Source: Orychophragmus violaceus | Taxonomy: Eukaryota; Streptophyta; Magnoliopsida; Brassicales; Brassicaceae | Reading direction: 5' to 3' | DNA: 64,000 nucleotides | NCBI GenBank assembly: GCA_030180135.1 | Contig: CM058232.1 | Span: 77,977,001-78,041,000 of the forward strand | In this document: piece by piece, positions 10,279 to 21,448 of the stretch | Layout: each line of letters opens with the position of its first letter | Position numbering within the stretch: position 1 is the stretch's first letter | The notes under the pieces: model-generated | What the model saw: the letters and a program-made list of their open reading frames with translations, nothing else | Databases searched by the model: none | Told to the model about the DNA's origin: nothing | Position numbers and translations under genes: made by a program

Positions 10279-12530
10279 AACGTTGAAGAAAGGGCAAGTG
10301 GAATTGCGTGTCTGGTATGAAGCAATGGTTGCTGCATGAGCCGTAGAGATTCTCCACTTGTAGGAGCCTTTCATACTTGGTTTTTGAAATTAAGTAATTG
10401 CTACTGCGTATCTGCCTTGTGCATAAATGTCTTTCATCTTCTTGTAAAGAATTTGGATGTTTCTCATTTTGATAAAAGACAAGTTTTGTTCTTTAGATCT
10501 TAATGAAATATCATATGGTAGCACCCCATTTGGAATGGGTTTTATGTCTTAAACCAGCGAAAGTTAGAATATAACACAAATACTAAAAGTTTAAGTCTGA
10601 TGACTCGAACTCGACTTTTCCTTGGCATAGTCGTTTGACCATACAGAGTGAAGCGGATTCAAAAGTTCCATAGTTTTGGACTCATTCGATTATAAATCAT
10701 TTGAGACATGAATTCTGTTCACTGGACCAAATGACTAAGGCCCTTTTAGCAGAGCTAAAAGAAACGGGCCAGAGGCTTATTGGGCCTTACACATACTGAT
10801 GTATGCGGCCCGATGAGCATTAGTGCCAAAGGAAATCTTCTGTACTTCATTACCTTATTGATGGCATCAATAAGAATGGCTGTGTTCATTTGATGAGACA
10901 CGAGCAGGAATCCCTTGAGGAGTTCCAAGATGAAGTGTAGAACCGATTTGACAGAAGTATTGAGATCCTCGATTGGATCGCGGAGGAAAATACTTGAGTC
11001 ATGAATTGGGTGATCATCTGACAGAATGAATTGGATCTTATTAGATATGCTCCGATTAATGATGAGTCACAGGAATCTTCCATAATCATTTAAGAATACG
11101 TTCTAAAATGTCTATGTTTACGCTAAATAAGTTTCTATCAGAATCAGTGAAAAACACCACATTGGATGTGGACTGGGTGATTCCAAATTTGTTTTTCTGA
11201 TTAATTGGGATTGCAAGGTTTGTGTAAGACAGTAGTCACTAACAAACTTGAACCTAAATCTGATAAGTTCTGCCTCGCTGGTTTTCCTAGGGAAACCAAG
11301 GCTTAGTACTTTTGTTGTCCGGAACTGTGTCTTTTAAGAAAGATCATACTTTCCAAAAGGAACAGTGGGAGTAAAAGTACACATCGAAGAAATTCGATAA
11401 ACACAGGAGGCTGCTCAACCTGTTGAGGGAGAGCAGAGGTGAGATCTACAAAGTGCTGTAGGAACTACACCTGTGGAGCCTGAAAATTGCAGATCCGAAA
11501 GGATCCGTCACTAACTCGAGAGTAATTTCTCGTAGCCGATTGTCGTGATCTATTGATCATTGAAAAGTGACGAGCATGCGAAATTCAAAGAAGCGATGGT
11601 GAGCCCCAACTCCGAAAATTGGCTGGGTATGCATGTTAGCTTCACCGATCTATTTCTGGATTGAAGCAAACATCTTGGAGTTGGAATCAACATTCTGATA
11701 ATGTGGTCAAAAGTTTTGACTTGATCAGAAAGAAAAAAAACCATGCGTTTACAAGAAGACTAGTGGGAGCGTAATTGCACATCTCACACTGTATGTAGAT
11801 AACATACTTAATCTCATAAACGACGTTCCGACGCTAAAGTCTTGTCAAGATTTGGGTCAGAAGTCAAATTGAACGATGGACATGGGAGAAGGCCGTAAAA
11901 GTTCTTGGAATAAGGATCCATTGGAATGGATCAGAAAGGCTAATTGGATCGTGTCAAAATCCTTATGTTGATAAGGTATTGGACAGTTCTAATATGCATG
12001 ATTCCAAGAATGGCTTCATACCAAAGGTCTTATGGCAATAATCTTAGCAAGATGAAGTGTTTTGAACACTGTCTGAACTAGTATTAATGAGTGTGATTGC
12101 CTATGCTGCTGCAATGGAATCCATCATGAATGCCATATTTTGCGCTCATCTAGATGCAGCTTATGCATAAAGCATGACGAGAAAATACCAATATGTTCCG
12201 GTAATAGTCACTGAACAGTTACCAGAAATATCCCAAGTGTTTGAGGAACACTAAGGATACGTTCGTGGTGAACTAATAAAGTGACAAACCAGTTGAAAGT
12301 AGTTAGACAGACAAAGACGATTACCGGTTCCCACCTGGTTATGTCTCTTTGTCTGAATAGCGGTGCTATCTGTTGGAAAGGCTCCAAGCAGTGGACCGTA
12401 GAATAGTGCTTTTATCTGAATGGCGGTGTGGTTTGTTGGAATTGTTTCAAGCAATAACACCGCAGTCTCTCCCACAACCTAAGCACGAAATTTATTCTGT
12501 TGCTGTAGGTATAAGATATCTGAAGAGATG
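10279..12530 (+). pseudogene. Copia A pol, heavily decayed
   Basis: No frame longer than about 70 codons survives, but short matches to element B follow the right order. Integrase core resembling LGLTHTDVCGPMS lies near 10775-10815, RSDRGGEY-region remnants around 10950-11050, RT thumb remnants (MGEGRKSSWNKDPLEWI-like) near 11880-11950, and RNase H remnants with CLNSGAICWKGSKQ-like text near 12350-12400. The end of pol (HEIYSVAVGIRYLK-like) is at about 12486-12525. Frameshifts, stops and small deletions are frequent, so no product is expected. Confidence 0.75.
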
Positions 12531-12749
12531 ATCTTGATTCTAGTGGGAGTAATTCTAGTTATGTTATAATATTTACATAGGCATGCTATGGTAGTGTTTA
12601 TGTAAGTTAAAACTGACATCGGTGTTATTTAATCATTGGATGATTAAATAATGGTCCCGGAGTATTTTATGTTCATCTTATAGGTCATCAAGTTGAGGAC
12701 TTGATCATGAAACCCTATAAGTAAAAGATGACATAAATTATGATTGTCC

Positions 12750-12953
12750 CTAGTCAAGGTTATTGAAGTGGGACACCAATAACCGCGCGAGACTAGCATG
12801 TGAGGTGACTGTTAGACTAAGTTTCATGGAGTCAATTATATGATTATCACAGTCAATCACACAGATATATGTTGGTGAACATATGATCGGACATGACCCG
12901 CTTAATGAGAAATCCACAGGATAGTTATATCAGTGTCATGGGATTTTCTCATT
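12750..12953 (+). other. Conserved double-hairpin in the 3' UTR of Copia A
   Basis: Hairpin 1: CTAGTC (12750-12755) with GACTAG (12791-12796), inner GGTTATTG (12758-12765) with CAATAACC (12777-12784). Hairpin 2: AATGAGAAATCC (12904-12915) with GGATTTTCTCATT (12941-12953). Compared with C and B the arms differ at both partners of a pair. The structure is kept although pol of this copy is ruined. Confidence 0.6.
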
Positions 12954-13363
12954 ACGACTATAGAGTATAGTCCTTAGACCTGAGTTCATCATGCTTTCTA
13001 GCATATGAATTGGTGCGTTTTGACCATGTCAAACGTCGTTTCGTAACTGGCGGCTATAACGGCATTGCTTAGGCGTATCATGAAGTATGTGTAGAAACAG
13101 GGATGGAACAAGATGAGATTTGTCCCTCCCATATAACGGGAGATAAATATCTCAGGGCCCATCGAAGATTTGATACTGAGAAAATGCATGGCCGTGCTCA
13201 AACGAGGTGATTGTCAGTCATTTGTTTTATCAGTATAGATCAGGAGTTCGATGAACATGATGTTGGCTATAATAAGGATGACACAGTCTCTTGCCTTATG
13301 CCATATCGAGATATAGAGATGAAGGGATTATAGGAATAGGTGATTCCAGTACAAGTGGGAGAT

Positions 13364-14091
13364 TGTTGGGATTATGTCCTGAAATCACATTGTACTCACT
13401 CTAGAGATAGTTGTATTGTCGAGATCGGACAATTCATGTGATACTGGGTAGTCATAATATTTTGCTAGAAACCGCTTATGACAAATGAGTTGTAACTCAT
13501 TTCCAGTATCGTGTGAACCTACAGGGTCACACACCTAAGCAAGTTGGACATAGTTCATAAGGGATTGATCATTGGCATATGGTTTGGTCGATGTGTATTG
13601 AATACACATCGAATATGAGTTTTAATGAGGTGTGTCGATCGACACAATTGGGTGCGTCGGTCGACACAAGATGTGTGTCGATCGTCACCACTAAGTGTGT
13701 CGGTCGACACAAGGCCGAAACCGAAACTGATGTTTCGGTTTACGTCGAGGTCGTATATAAGTGATCTTATAATTCGACCTAGCATAGGGAGAGCCGCCCA
13801 GACAGTTTTTCTCAGAGAGAAAAACACAGAAACCTCTAGAAACTCAGTCCCCAGGAGATCCGATTCCCGGTACTAGCATCCCGGCGGATTCCAGCTTGTG
13901 TGCGTGTGGACTACAGTAGAGGCGCAGCATCTGAGGCGCTGGAGATCTCGTTTATCTGACCATCTTCCGCTGCCAATCTCCAGGTAAACAGAGATCAGAT
14001 CCTTGATTCAATTAACTAGACCCTAGATCCTAGGCTATCTGGAACCTGACAGCAATTCTGAATATGGTAGAATTGGCTCGAAGTTCCATCA
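13364..14091 (+). repeat. 3' LTR of Copia A (728 bp)
   Basis: Preceded by the purine tract ACAAGTGGGAGAT. It has four palindrome cores (13636, 13658, 13679, 13701) instead of six, and a TATA box at 13754-13760. It ends in CCATCA at 14091, followed by TSD TATAT. Confidence 0.95.
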
Positions 14092-15477
14092 TATATATCC
14101 TATCATTACCTAACCACTCCTACAAGTCCACCAAGACATTCCTATTGTTCATAGTTTCCATAAGAAAAATGATCTCAAGGAAGTGCTTTTTACGCAGCTC
14201 TTTGAGATGTTGAATTGTTAAGTAAAGGACCCGGCCCAAGCCTCAACAATTCAAGGATAGGATTCTCATTATTGATTGGACGTTCCCTCATTTGGGACCA
14301 TATCTGGGGGAATACACACCGTAGCTTTAGATGACACTCCAAGATCTTCCGCGGCTCTGCGCTTTTCCACTGAACGAACATTACCCTCCTGAACCTTTGT
14401 CTTTCTTGAACATGTCTCATTCTCAGTCTTTGGTTTAGGCTTCCTTTTACTGATGTTGGGACGCTCTCTTTGTTTGCCTCTTTTCTGTTTTGTCTCGGAA
14501 GAGCCTACCTCAGAGAGACCAGCTCGGTATACCATTGGAAAAAAACTGATCAGGGCAAAAAAATTCAATGAAACTGCTTGCTGGACGTTAAAAATGGTTT
14601 GAGTTAGATAGTGGGGTTAACGTCAAAGCCAGACTCGATTGAATAGCGGGAGACATAAGTTAGGTTCAATACTCCATTGGATGGGCTCCATCCAAATGGA
14701 ATCTTGCTTAGAAAAATCAAAAAATTGGTCCCCTCTCCTTCCCAATGTCTCTAGTGAAGATAATGGCTTTCTCAGGATGCAACACAGACTTCTGACCAAT
14801 CGGGTCGTTCTCCATCTCCATGATTGAGGATTTAACCCTATCTTCCCTGATTATGCGTTCAGGCCTATTGCCAACCAATAAATAGTGGCGCATGTCCTTT
14901 AACACCTCCGAGGCTATACATGGTCCAACCTGATCCTCTCCCAATACACCAAACAAAGGGTATGATGATTTAAGAATCAGAGAGATGGCTTTGTTGCTTG
15001 ATAAGGGTACATTCCTAGTTCCCAACTTCTTGAGTTGTCTAGCTTAGTTGCTCAGAGTGAAAACTTCCTGTGAATGAGTGAGATGGTAGCAGTTGTAGCA
15101 TAGCTTCTGAAGATTCTCGTATTTGTACATGATGGTTGCCGAGTCTCCATCCGGAAGATTGAACACTTTAGAGATATGAAGGGTCTTGGAAACATCGAAG
15201 ACCTTAACCCGTACAAACTCTTTGTTTTGCGCTTTAGTAGGGTCAAAATAGACCTCTCTAACGACTCCTTTGAATTCATAAAGAAGAGTAATGGAGTCTA
15301 TGTTTTTGTAGTTGACCGTTATGTTGGTCATCTGAACACAAACCAAGAAATGTTGAAGATAATCTGCTGGTGGCTTAGGAACCCATCGCTCAACCACAAT
15401 GCTCCAGTTGTTAAAGGTATGAACCCCTTTATTCATAACCATTTCAAGGTCATGCTCATATTTGAAAATAAACTGAA
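14092..15477 (-). pseudogene. LINE ORF1 (DUF4283 plus zinc knuckle) and endonuclease start
   Basis: Minus-strand continuation of the LINE at 6106-7048. From 15477 down, the frame shows the DUF4283 nucleic-acid-binding domain common in plant L1 ORF1 (FKYEHDLEMVMNKGVHTFNN, WSIVVERWVP, FLVCVQMTNI). Next is a zinc-knuckle-like CYNCYHLTHS near 15080, then a basic, low-complexity tail (14990-14270). Near 14165-14092 the endonuclease begins (FLMETMNNRNV), and the frame resumes beyond Copia A at 7048. About 60-80 N-terminal codons are missing because a CACTA-like element starts at 15478. Frameshifts and stops are present. Confidence 0.8.
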
Positions 15478-15506
15478 CACTACAATAAAACATGGGTCTT
15501 GAGACG

Positions 15507-16005
15507 TCCGTTTTCGTTGCAAATTTGACGTAAAACACCGGTTGGGACGAGTTTACGACGAATGACGATTCGTCGTTAAACGTTCAACGTAAATCAATAT
15601 TCGACGTAAATTACGTCGATCCAAAATTCGGTGTTAATTCGCCATAAACAAGTTCGATGTGACGTAAAATTAACGACGAATTAACATCAAATGAACTAGT
15701 CCTTAATTAGTTGTTAATTACTTGTAAAACTTACATCGATTTTACATCGATATACCAACTCCTAGTTTCTATAGAAAACGAGGAAATAACAGTATATTTT
15801 ACGATGTAATTTCGTCGTTAAACAATCGTCGTTAATTCAACTTAAATGAGACGTCGTTAACTCGACGTAAAACCTGATGTCGTTAATTCGACGTAATCGT
15901 TTACGTCATTAATTCGACGTAAAACAAGACGTCGCTAAATTCGTCTTTAATTTTACGTCGAATTAATGACGTAAAGGATTACGTCAAATTAACGACGTCA
16001 CATTT
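15507..16005. repeat. Subterminal repeat array: direct and inverted ACGTCG / CGACGT units
   Basis: About twenty variants of a motif such as ACGTCGTTAATTCGACGTAA occur in both orientations. Many form palindromes (TTACGTCGAATTAACGACGT type). Such arrays near CACTA ends are the known binding region for the element's DNA-binding protein. Confidence 0.75.
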
Positions 16006-16149
16006 TATAAATTTATTTTTATAACACATAAGTTAATATTTATAATATATATTTAAATTCAATTTATTATAAAATATTATTATTAAAAACAAATTATTAT
16101 ATAAATTAAAATATTTTACAAATCCGAAATATAAATAATATACTACATT

Positions 16150-16538
16150 AAAAAGTTTTCCGATCTAGTGTATCCCTAAGTTTAGTTCACCAAAATTTAC
16201 TTCGGTGGGATCTTCAGCTGTCTCGGGTACAAATGTTGGTTCCGGGTCATCTTGACCCATTGTGCCGGAACTATGTGCTTCTGCATGTTTCTTTGCCTTC
16301 AAAGCCTTCGCTAGTTTAGGATTATCCAGAGCTAGGATATTGATCATCATGTTCCAACTAGTGATCTCCTTTTGTTGTGAAGCCAATATAGCCTTTGTCT
16401 CCGCCAACTCGGCTTCTACTTGGGACGGATCTCTAAATCTAGTTCATCGGAAAGCTAGCGTAGATGCAAGAGGAGTGTCTTGGATAGGTCCTAATCCGAT
16501 AATCCTTCCTTTCTTCTTCGGAGCCACCTGCAAAACCC

Positions 16539-16579
<41 letters not shown>

Positions 16580-16869
16580 AATTAATTAATCACGATAAAT
16601 TAAAATTTAGATAATAAAATTTAACACAACAAAATAATTACCTCGGTGAAGATAAGGTCTTTCTCCCGAGTAGTCAACTGAACCTGATTACCTTCGAGAG
16701 TTAGCTGAGTCTCTCGCTTCGTGATCCGCGCCATTGCGTCGTTGTAGATCTGCTTCGGTGTCAGGCTCACAAAATCTCCTGTCGAGTTATGCGTAAGAGT
16801 AGCTCTGTAAACATCGTTTAACGATGGAAGTTCACCACCGTCGGCCTGAAAACCAAAAAAATACAACAA
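16150..16869 (-). pseudogene. En/Spm-type transposase remnants (two exon-like frames)
   Basis: Two short minus-strand frames. Frame 16621-16869 includes DVYRATLTHNSTGDFVSL and KQIYNDAMARITKRETQL, the pattern seen in plant Ptta/En/Spm transposase (Transposase_24) proteins. Frame 16165-16407 is an acidic C-terminal-like segment (MAETKAILASQQKEITSWN...). Between them is a 35-bp (AT)n run at 16541-16575, probably intronic. A third frame, 16925-17122, may be an upstream exon. There is no catalytic TNP2 domain in the window. Confidence 0.5.
16541..16575. repeat. (AT)n microsatellite
   Basis: Uninterrupted AT dinucleotide run in the CACTA remnant. Confidence 0.95.
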
Positions 16870-17859
16870 TTACATTTTAAGAAAATCAAAACTTAGAAAT
16901 TTAATAAAAAATTAAAATTTAATATTAATTACTTACCATAATGATCCGTCTACCAACAAAAGAAATCTGGCCGGAGGTATGCGGCATTGGCAGACGCACA
17001 TCCAGTCCTAGAGTGTTACGTGATGAAGAACACTTAACGGACTTCACCTCGGATGTTGGGTCCATCCGAAACCGCTTCACTGTCCCAAACCGCGAAGGAT
17101 AGGTAAGGTGGTCGTCCCGCATCTCCCTTTGTCTTCCACTTCTTATTCCTATCGCACATCGTATAGTTGAGCCGAGTTACAACTTTTTTTCATAAACATT
17201 GTGAGAGTCGGAACTCGCACTGTCGATATTTGTAGAGCTAAACTTTTTAGGGAACATAAATTTCAATGTAAACAACCCGACAAAAGAGACCCGAAAGATA
17301 TTTTTATTGATATATCGAATCAGAAACGAAGTACAAGGAATAATAGTTTCTGATGTTACATCTGAAGCTTACGAAAGGCTGGCTTCTCCTTACATAGATG
17401 CGGCAAGTCGGCTTCGGGAATCTTCGTCCGCAAGATATTCAGAAATCTTCCTATTATCATATGTTTCCATTTTCGTTAAGATTTACATTTTCAGCTCGGA
17501 TTTTTCTCTTCTGCTCGGAGATATCCTCTTCTTCTCTTCCTCGAGTTTACCTCCTCTTTTGGCGATTATCTTTCCGCGGCTCAACCTATTTTGCCGAATG
17601 GGCCCAACACGGATGGTCCGAGTCCGTTTGAACATATACTTCTTGATTCGGCCCAAAGTCTCGGAGATACGAATCTTGTAGGTTCGGTCCAAATTCATAT
17701 TTCGTCTAAATTTATCCGACGATTTTGGTTTAACGGCTAGAAACGTATAAGTCGATGTCTCCAAAAACGGATTGCTGCTAGATGCGCATCCGAAGAAGGA
17801 GATATCGGCAAATGTTTTATCATACGATCTAAGTGGAATATTCGTACGGAAAGTTTGAG

Positions 17860-18040
17860 AAGTAAATTCAGCTCGGAAGTTTCCAAGGAATGCATTCAGC
17901 TCGGAACTTCCGAAAGAATTGATTGTGCTCGGAAAAGGAGAAGAGATATGTTCGGATCCGAGCTGATTCAGCTAAGAAGTTTTGAGCTGGTTTGGCTCGG
18001 ATCCGAGCTGGTTTGGCTCGGATCCGAGCTGGTTCAGCTC
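17860..18040. repeat. GCTCGGATCCGAGCTGG palindrome repeats
   Basis: Three to four copies of a GCTCGGATCCGAGCTGGTTTG-like unit with palindromic core TCGGATCCGA, next to related GCTCGGAA...TTCCGA units. The motif returns at 21090-21310, 24850-25250 and 26550-26640, tying these stretches to one element. Confidence 0.7.
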
Positions 18041-18498
18041 GGAAATTACTTGTTCGGATGTTTTGTCTATCCGTAGCTTATGCCGAGAGATGTATTTGTA
18101 AGATCGGTCCCTTCGGATGTTTCAGTAAATAGTTCTGTCCGTTTCGTATGAAATGTTATCCGTTTGAAGCTTTTCGTATAAAATGTTATTCATATGAAGT
18201 CATCAACACTAAGTGCTTCGTATGAAATATTAACTATACAAAGCTCCGTTCGTACAAAATATGGTGAACGTCTGTGTTTGATCTTCCGATCATGTTTTCG
18301 GCTATTGTTTTCGTCGAGGGGTATTTTGACCCCAACAGTTAGCCCCTAGCTCGTCAGACTCGAGTTCGGTGATGGCGATGTTATTTAGTATTCAAGGCAA
18401 AAACAATTATCCGAAAGATTCAATTCGGCCATGCTAGTCCGTTTACGACGAAGAATTGTCTGAATTGTTCACCGTATTTTGATTGTCGTTTAGTATGT

Positions 18499-19683
18499 TG
18501 ATAGGTTGTATAGTTTTCCCTATTCTACTGCAAGTGCACAGTTAATGCAATCGTAGTATATAAGGTATCGAATCCCACGAGGACTCTCAGTCACACAATA
18601 GATTAATAGCAGTTCAGATTAAATTAAGCGAAGCAGATGTGAAAACAGTAAACGAAATAGCAAAGTAAATCAAGTGAGCTTGTAAGCAAGAAGGTGAGGC
18701 GTTAGGTTTCAGGAGTTCTCAGAAAATCAGGAACGCAAGCAATCAATCTATCTAAATCCAATCAATAACTATTCTAGAACTCAAACACTGATATAGAATT
18801 AACCAAATTCCTTTGCGATAATTCTCTAAGTTTAAGTGCAGCAAACCAAACTTCCGTTTGCGAGAACTAACAGATTAAACTAGCATTAATTCCAAGTTTG
18901 ATATGTTCACAATTATCCTGAACCAAACTTTCGTTTGCGAAAAGTTTAATTGCTTATCTAAATTCTTTCTAGTTAAATTAACCAACTTCCGCTGCATTAA
19001 TCAACCTAACATCATAATTCTGATTAGCTACTTCAGATTAGGCATTAAGAACAACTTAGATAAAGAACTAGCAGATATGGATCTCTACAGATTAATTAAA
19101 CTATAATTCTCTGAATTCCCTAATGAGAATCCTTCAACCTAACAGGTAAACTACTCAGACATGTTCATCGAAACAGAAAACATCTTGAATAGAAAACCAA
19201 ATATTATGAAATCAAATAAGAACTGGGGTTCAAAATCAAGTCTCTTCCGAGATCAGGATCAGCCCCTCAGGCTCTCTGAAATAAGATAAAACTAAAGTAA
19301 AGCGTGTCAAGCGTCGCCTAAACATTGGCTTAAAAACTCTATTTATAACCTAAAACACGTTTTGGGGCTTCTTTGTAAATATTAGGAACTTCTGGGCAGG
19401 ACTGCAGTTTCATCATTCTTTATTAAACCGTCTTTTGGCCCATCTCGCTGGTGCATCGATCGTTGCCACAAGTGTGACGGTCGATGCAACTCGGAAATAT
19501 CAACAGTGAACTTCATCTCTCGGCCAAATACTCCAATTGGCTCCAGAAAGTGTCTAAATCACCAAATATGCTCCAAATGTGCTTGTACCTAATAAACACC
19601 TGAAAAGACTCTAAAACATAGTAAAAGACTCGATAAATAACACATATACCATGCTTAAAAGCCATAAAATCCATGGTATATCA
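18499..19683 (-). repeat. Athila-like solo LTR (1,185 bp)
   Basis: Bounded by TGATAGG (18499) and GTATATCA (19683), with a perfect 5-bp duplication TATGT at 18494-18498 and 19684-19688. It resembles the Athila 5' LTR at 4666-6105 in its ends and in the phrase AAGGTATCGAATCCCACGAG near the PBS-proximal side, so it is read on the minus strand. No internal sequence remains, as expected after LTR-LTR recombination. A TATA box (minus TATAAAT, 19341-19347) lies 110 bp from a CGATCG/CGGTCG palindrome pair at 19457-19483. Confidence 0.88.
19451..19490 (-). promoter_or_regulatory. Palindrome pair in the solo LTR U3
   Basis: CGATCG at 19457 and CGGTCG at 19478, exactly 21 bp apart, inside GCATCGATCG and CGGTCGATGC contexts. 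Spacing and the symmetric/asymmetric pairing match Copia A and B, although this is a Gypsy LTR. Confidence 0.55.
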
Positions 19684-19689
19684 TATGTC

Positions 19690-20800
19690 AAGCGAGATGT
19701 ATTTTTGGAACGAAATTTTCGAGTTGGATTTGTTCCGACTTCTCGAGTAAGTCGACTCACATCCATCAGCCTGTACATGATGACCCTTTCGGATCTTTCA
19801 GCCGTAATCAATTTTCTCATGCGAAGTTTAGCCGATTTAAAGATAACCGTCCCCCAAGGACTACCCTATCGGTCGTTTGGTCCGGCCATTTTTTCTGCAT
19901 CTAGTCAAAGGAGGAGAAAGAGACATGGAAAGGATATCGAAGTCCCACAGCCTGATTCTGGTCCAATCCGGTTTGACCGCGGTAACGATAGTTTTATGTA
20001 CTCCAATGCTACCGAGGTTGCCAGTCTCTGCGCAGGAGTGCGTCATCCCGTATATTATCCTATGAAGTATGATAATATGATATGCGGCGGATCTCTTATC
20101 GATGCAGGGAAACATATGCTAAGGGTTTGTATTTTTCTTTAGCGTAGCATAATCTTTTCTTTCTTCGTAGCTTGATTGAATTGAGCGTAAGACTTTCGTC
20201 GCAGACTTGGGCTTTGATTAATCGCCATGCCGCCGAATCAGACAAAAATTCCGAAGAATTTAATGTCGCGTTGCAAGGCGTTTCCTTGATAACGCAATCT
20301 TGGAGAATTCCGTCAGCGCTTTGAAGGCTTCTATCGAAGAGGAGAAAAACGAATTTGAGACGGAAAGATTTTCCCTTGACGCCGAAAGAAACATGGCTTT
20401 TACCGAGGCCGAAATTTTGAGAAATCAACTTGCCAAAAGGAGGAATTCTCGCGATGCGGCTCATCGTGACGCGGCAGAGAAAGGAAAGAAAGGAATGCTT
20501 AAGAAGATTGCATCTCTCTTGTCCATAATCCGCAAAATTTTCTCGAAACTGCCGTCGGCCAAGGAAAAGCAGAGTCGATTCGTTGCGGATAGGAGCAGCC
20601 TCTATTGGGTAGCCGATTTGAGGGCTGAGGGTCCTTCCACATTTGGAACCGAAGAGGCGGACCTTAGATCGAGAGCTCGTTTGGGAAAGGATGATGTTTC
20701 CGAGTTTGATCCGTTGATAGCCGAAGCGGAAAGTTGTTCCGGTCCGTCTTTACTTTCGGATGACGTTGCCACTTCGTCCCTAGGGGATACATGCTTCTGA
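19690..20800 (+). pseudogene. Antisense ORF of the Tat element (putative gypsy-type transposon protein)
   Basis: Plus-strand gene remnant, opposite to the Gypsy pol strand. Exon 1 (to about 20124) encodes GPIRFDRGNDSFMYSNATEVA and AGVRHPVYYPMKYD, a signature of the plant family annotated as putative gypsy type transposon (PF04195). A GT...AG intron lies at about 20125-20204, and the second exon begins WALINRHAAESDKNSEEF. After a frameshift near 20300 it continues as a coiled-coil frame (SVSALKASIEEEKNEFETER) to 20800. In Grande and Retand elements such an ORF sits antisense between pol and the 3' LTR; the same place fits here. The function is unknown. The 5' part is cut by the solo LTR at 19683. 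Confidence 0.6.
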
Positions 20801-21448
20801 TATATGAACTTAGTGGCGTTGGCCGTATGTTATAGCTTTTTTTCTCGAGACGCTCGGTCGTCCTGATATATGAATTGACTATTTGTAGGCCTTAGACAAA
20901 TTTACTGTCTTAAATCTTCGGACTTTATTGTTAAGACGTTTTTGAATCCGCTGCAGCGTTTTTCCGTTTCTTTTTTGAGATTTCGAGTTGGATCAAAGCA
21001 TTCTTAAATGTAGCGGATGGATTCGTAACGGCTGTCCGAATCATTTAGTTATGCTTACTTAGATTTTTTGAAAATGTTCAAAAAAGGTGGGATGAGCTCG
21101 GAAAATTCGAGATGGCTGATTCGGAAGATCCGAGCTGGTTAGCTCGGGATTCCCAAGCTTCATCTCGGAATTTCCAAGCTGGTCAGCTCGGAATTCCCGA
21201 GCTCCATCTTGGAATTTCAGAGTTGGTCAGCTCAGGATTTCCGAGCTCCATCTAGAAATTTTCAAGCTAGTCATCTCAAAGTTTCCGAACTAGTTAGCTT
21301 GGATCCGAGCTGGAGTGCTCTGATTAACGGATACGCCAGGTCCACAGGAGAGTGAACAGTCATGTTAACTTGTATTGACTTGTTTTGGAGAATTGAACGG
21401 ATCTTGTCCGAGTGAGGACTTTTCCTTTTGGCTCCACTTTTGGACCTA

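Larger units (their letters stand above)
7049..14091 (+). mobile_element. Copia element A, full length but decayed (7.04 kb)
   Basis: Complete LTR retrotransposon on the plus strand: 5' LTR 7049-7818, PBS at 7820, long leader, gag, decayed pol, 3' UTR, PPT at 13351-13363 and 3' LTR 13364-14091. The 5-bp target duplication TATAT (7044-7048 and 14092-14096) is perfect. The element sits in the endonuclease region of a LINE. Gag has one in-frame stop and pol has many frameshifts, yet the LTRs are nearly identical apart from a 42-bp array length difference. It was therefore probably mobilised in trans by a relative such as B. Confidence 0.95.
15478..17170. mobile_element. CACTA (En/Spm-like) transposon end with transposase remnants
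   Basis: Begins with CACTACAATAAAACATGG at 15478, close to the CACTA terminal repeat, inserted in LINE ORF1. It is followed by a dense subterminal array (15507-16005) and by short minus-strand frames resembling the plant Ptta/En/Spm transposase family. The opposite terminal repeat was not found; the right limit near 17170 is approximate. Possible 3-bp TSD on the left: GAA. Confidence 0.65.
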
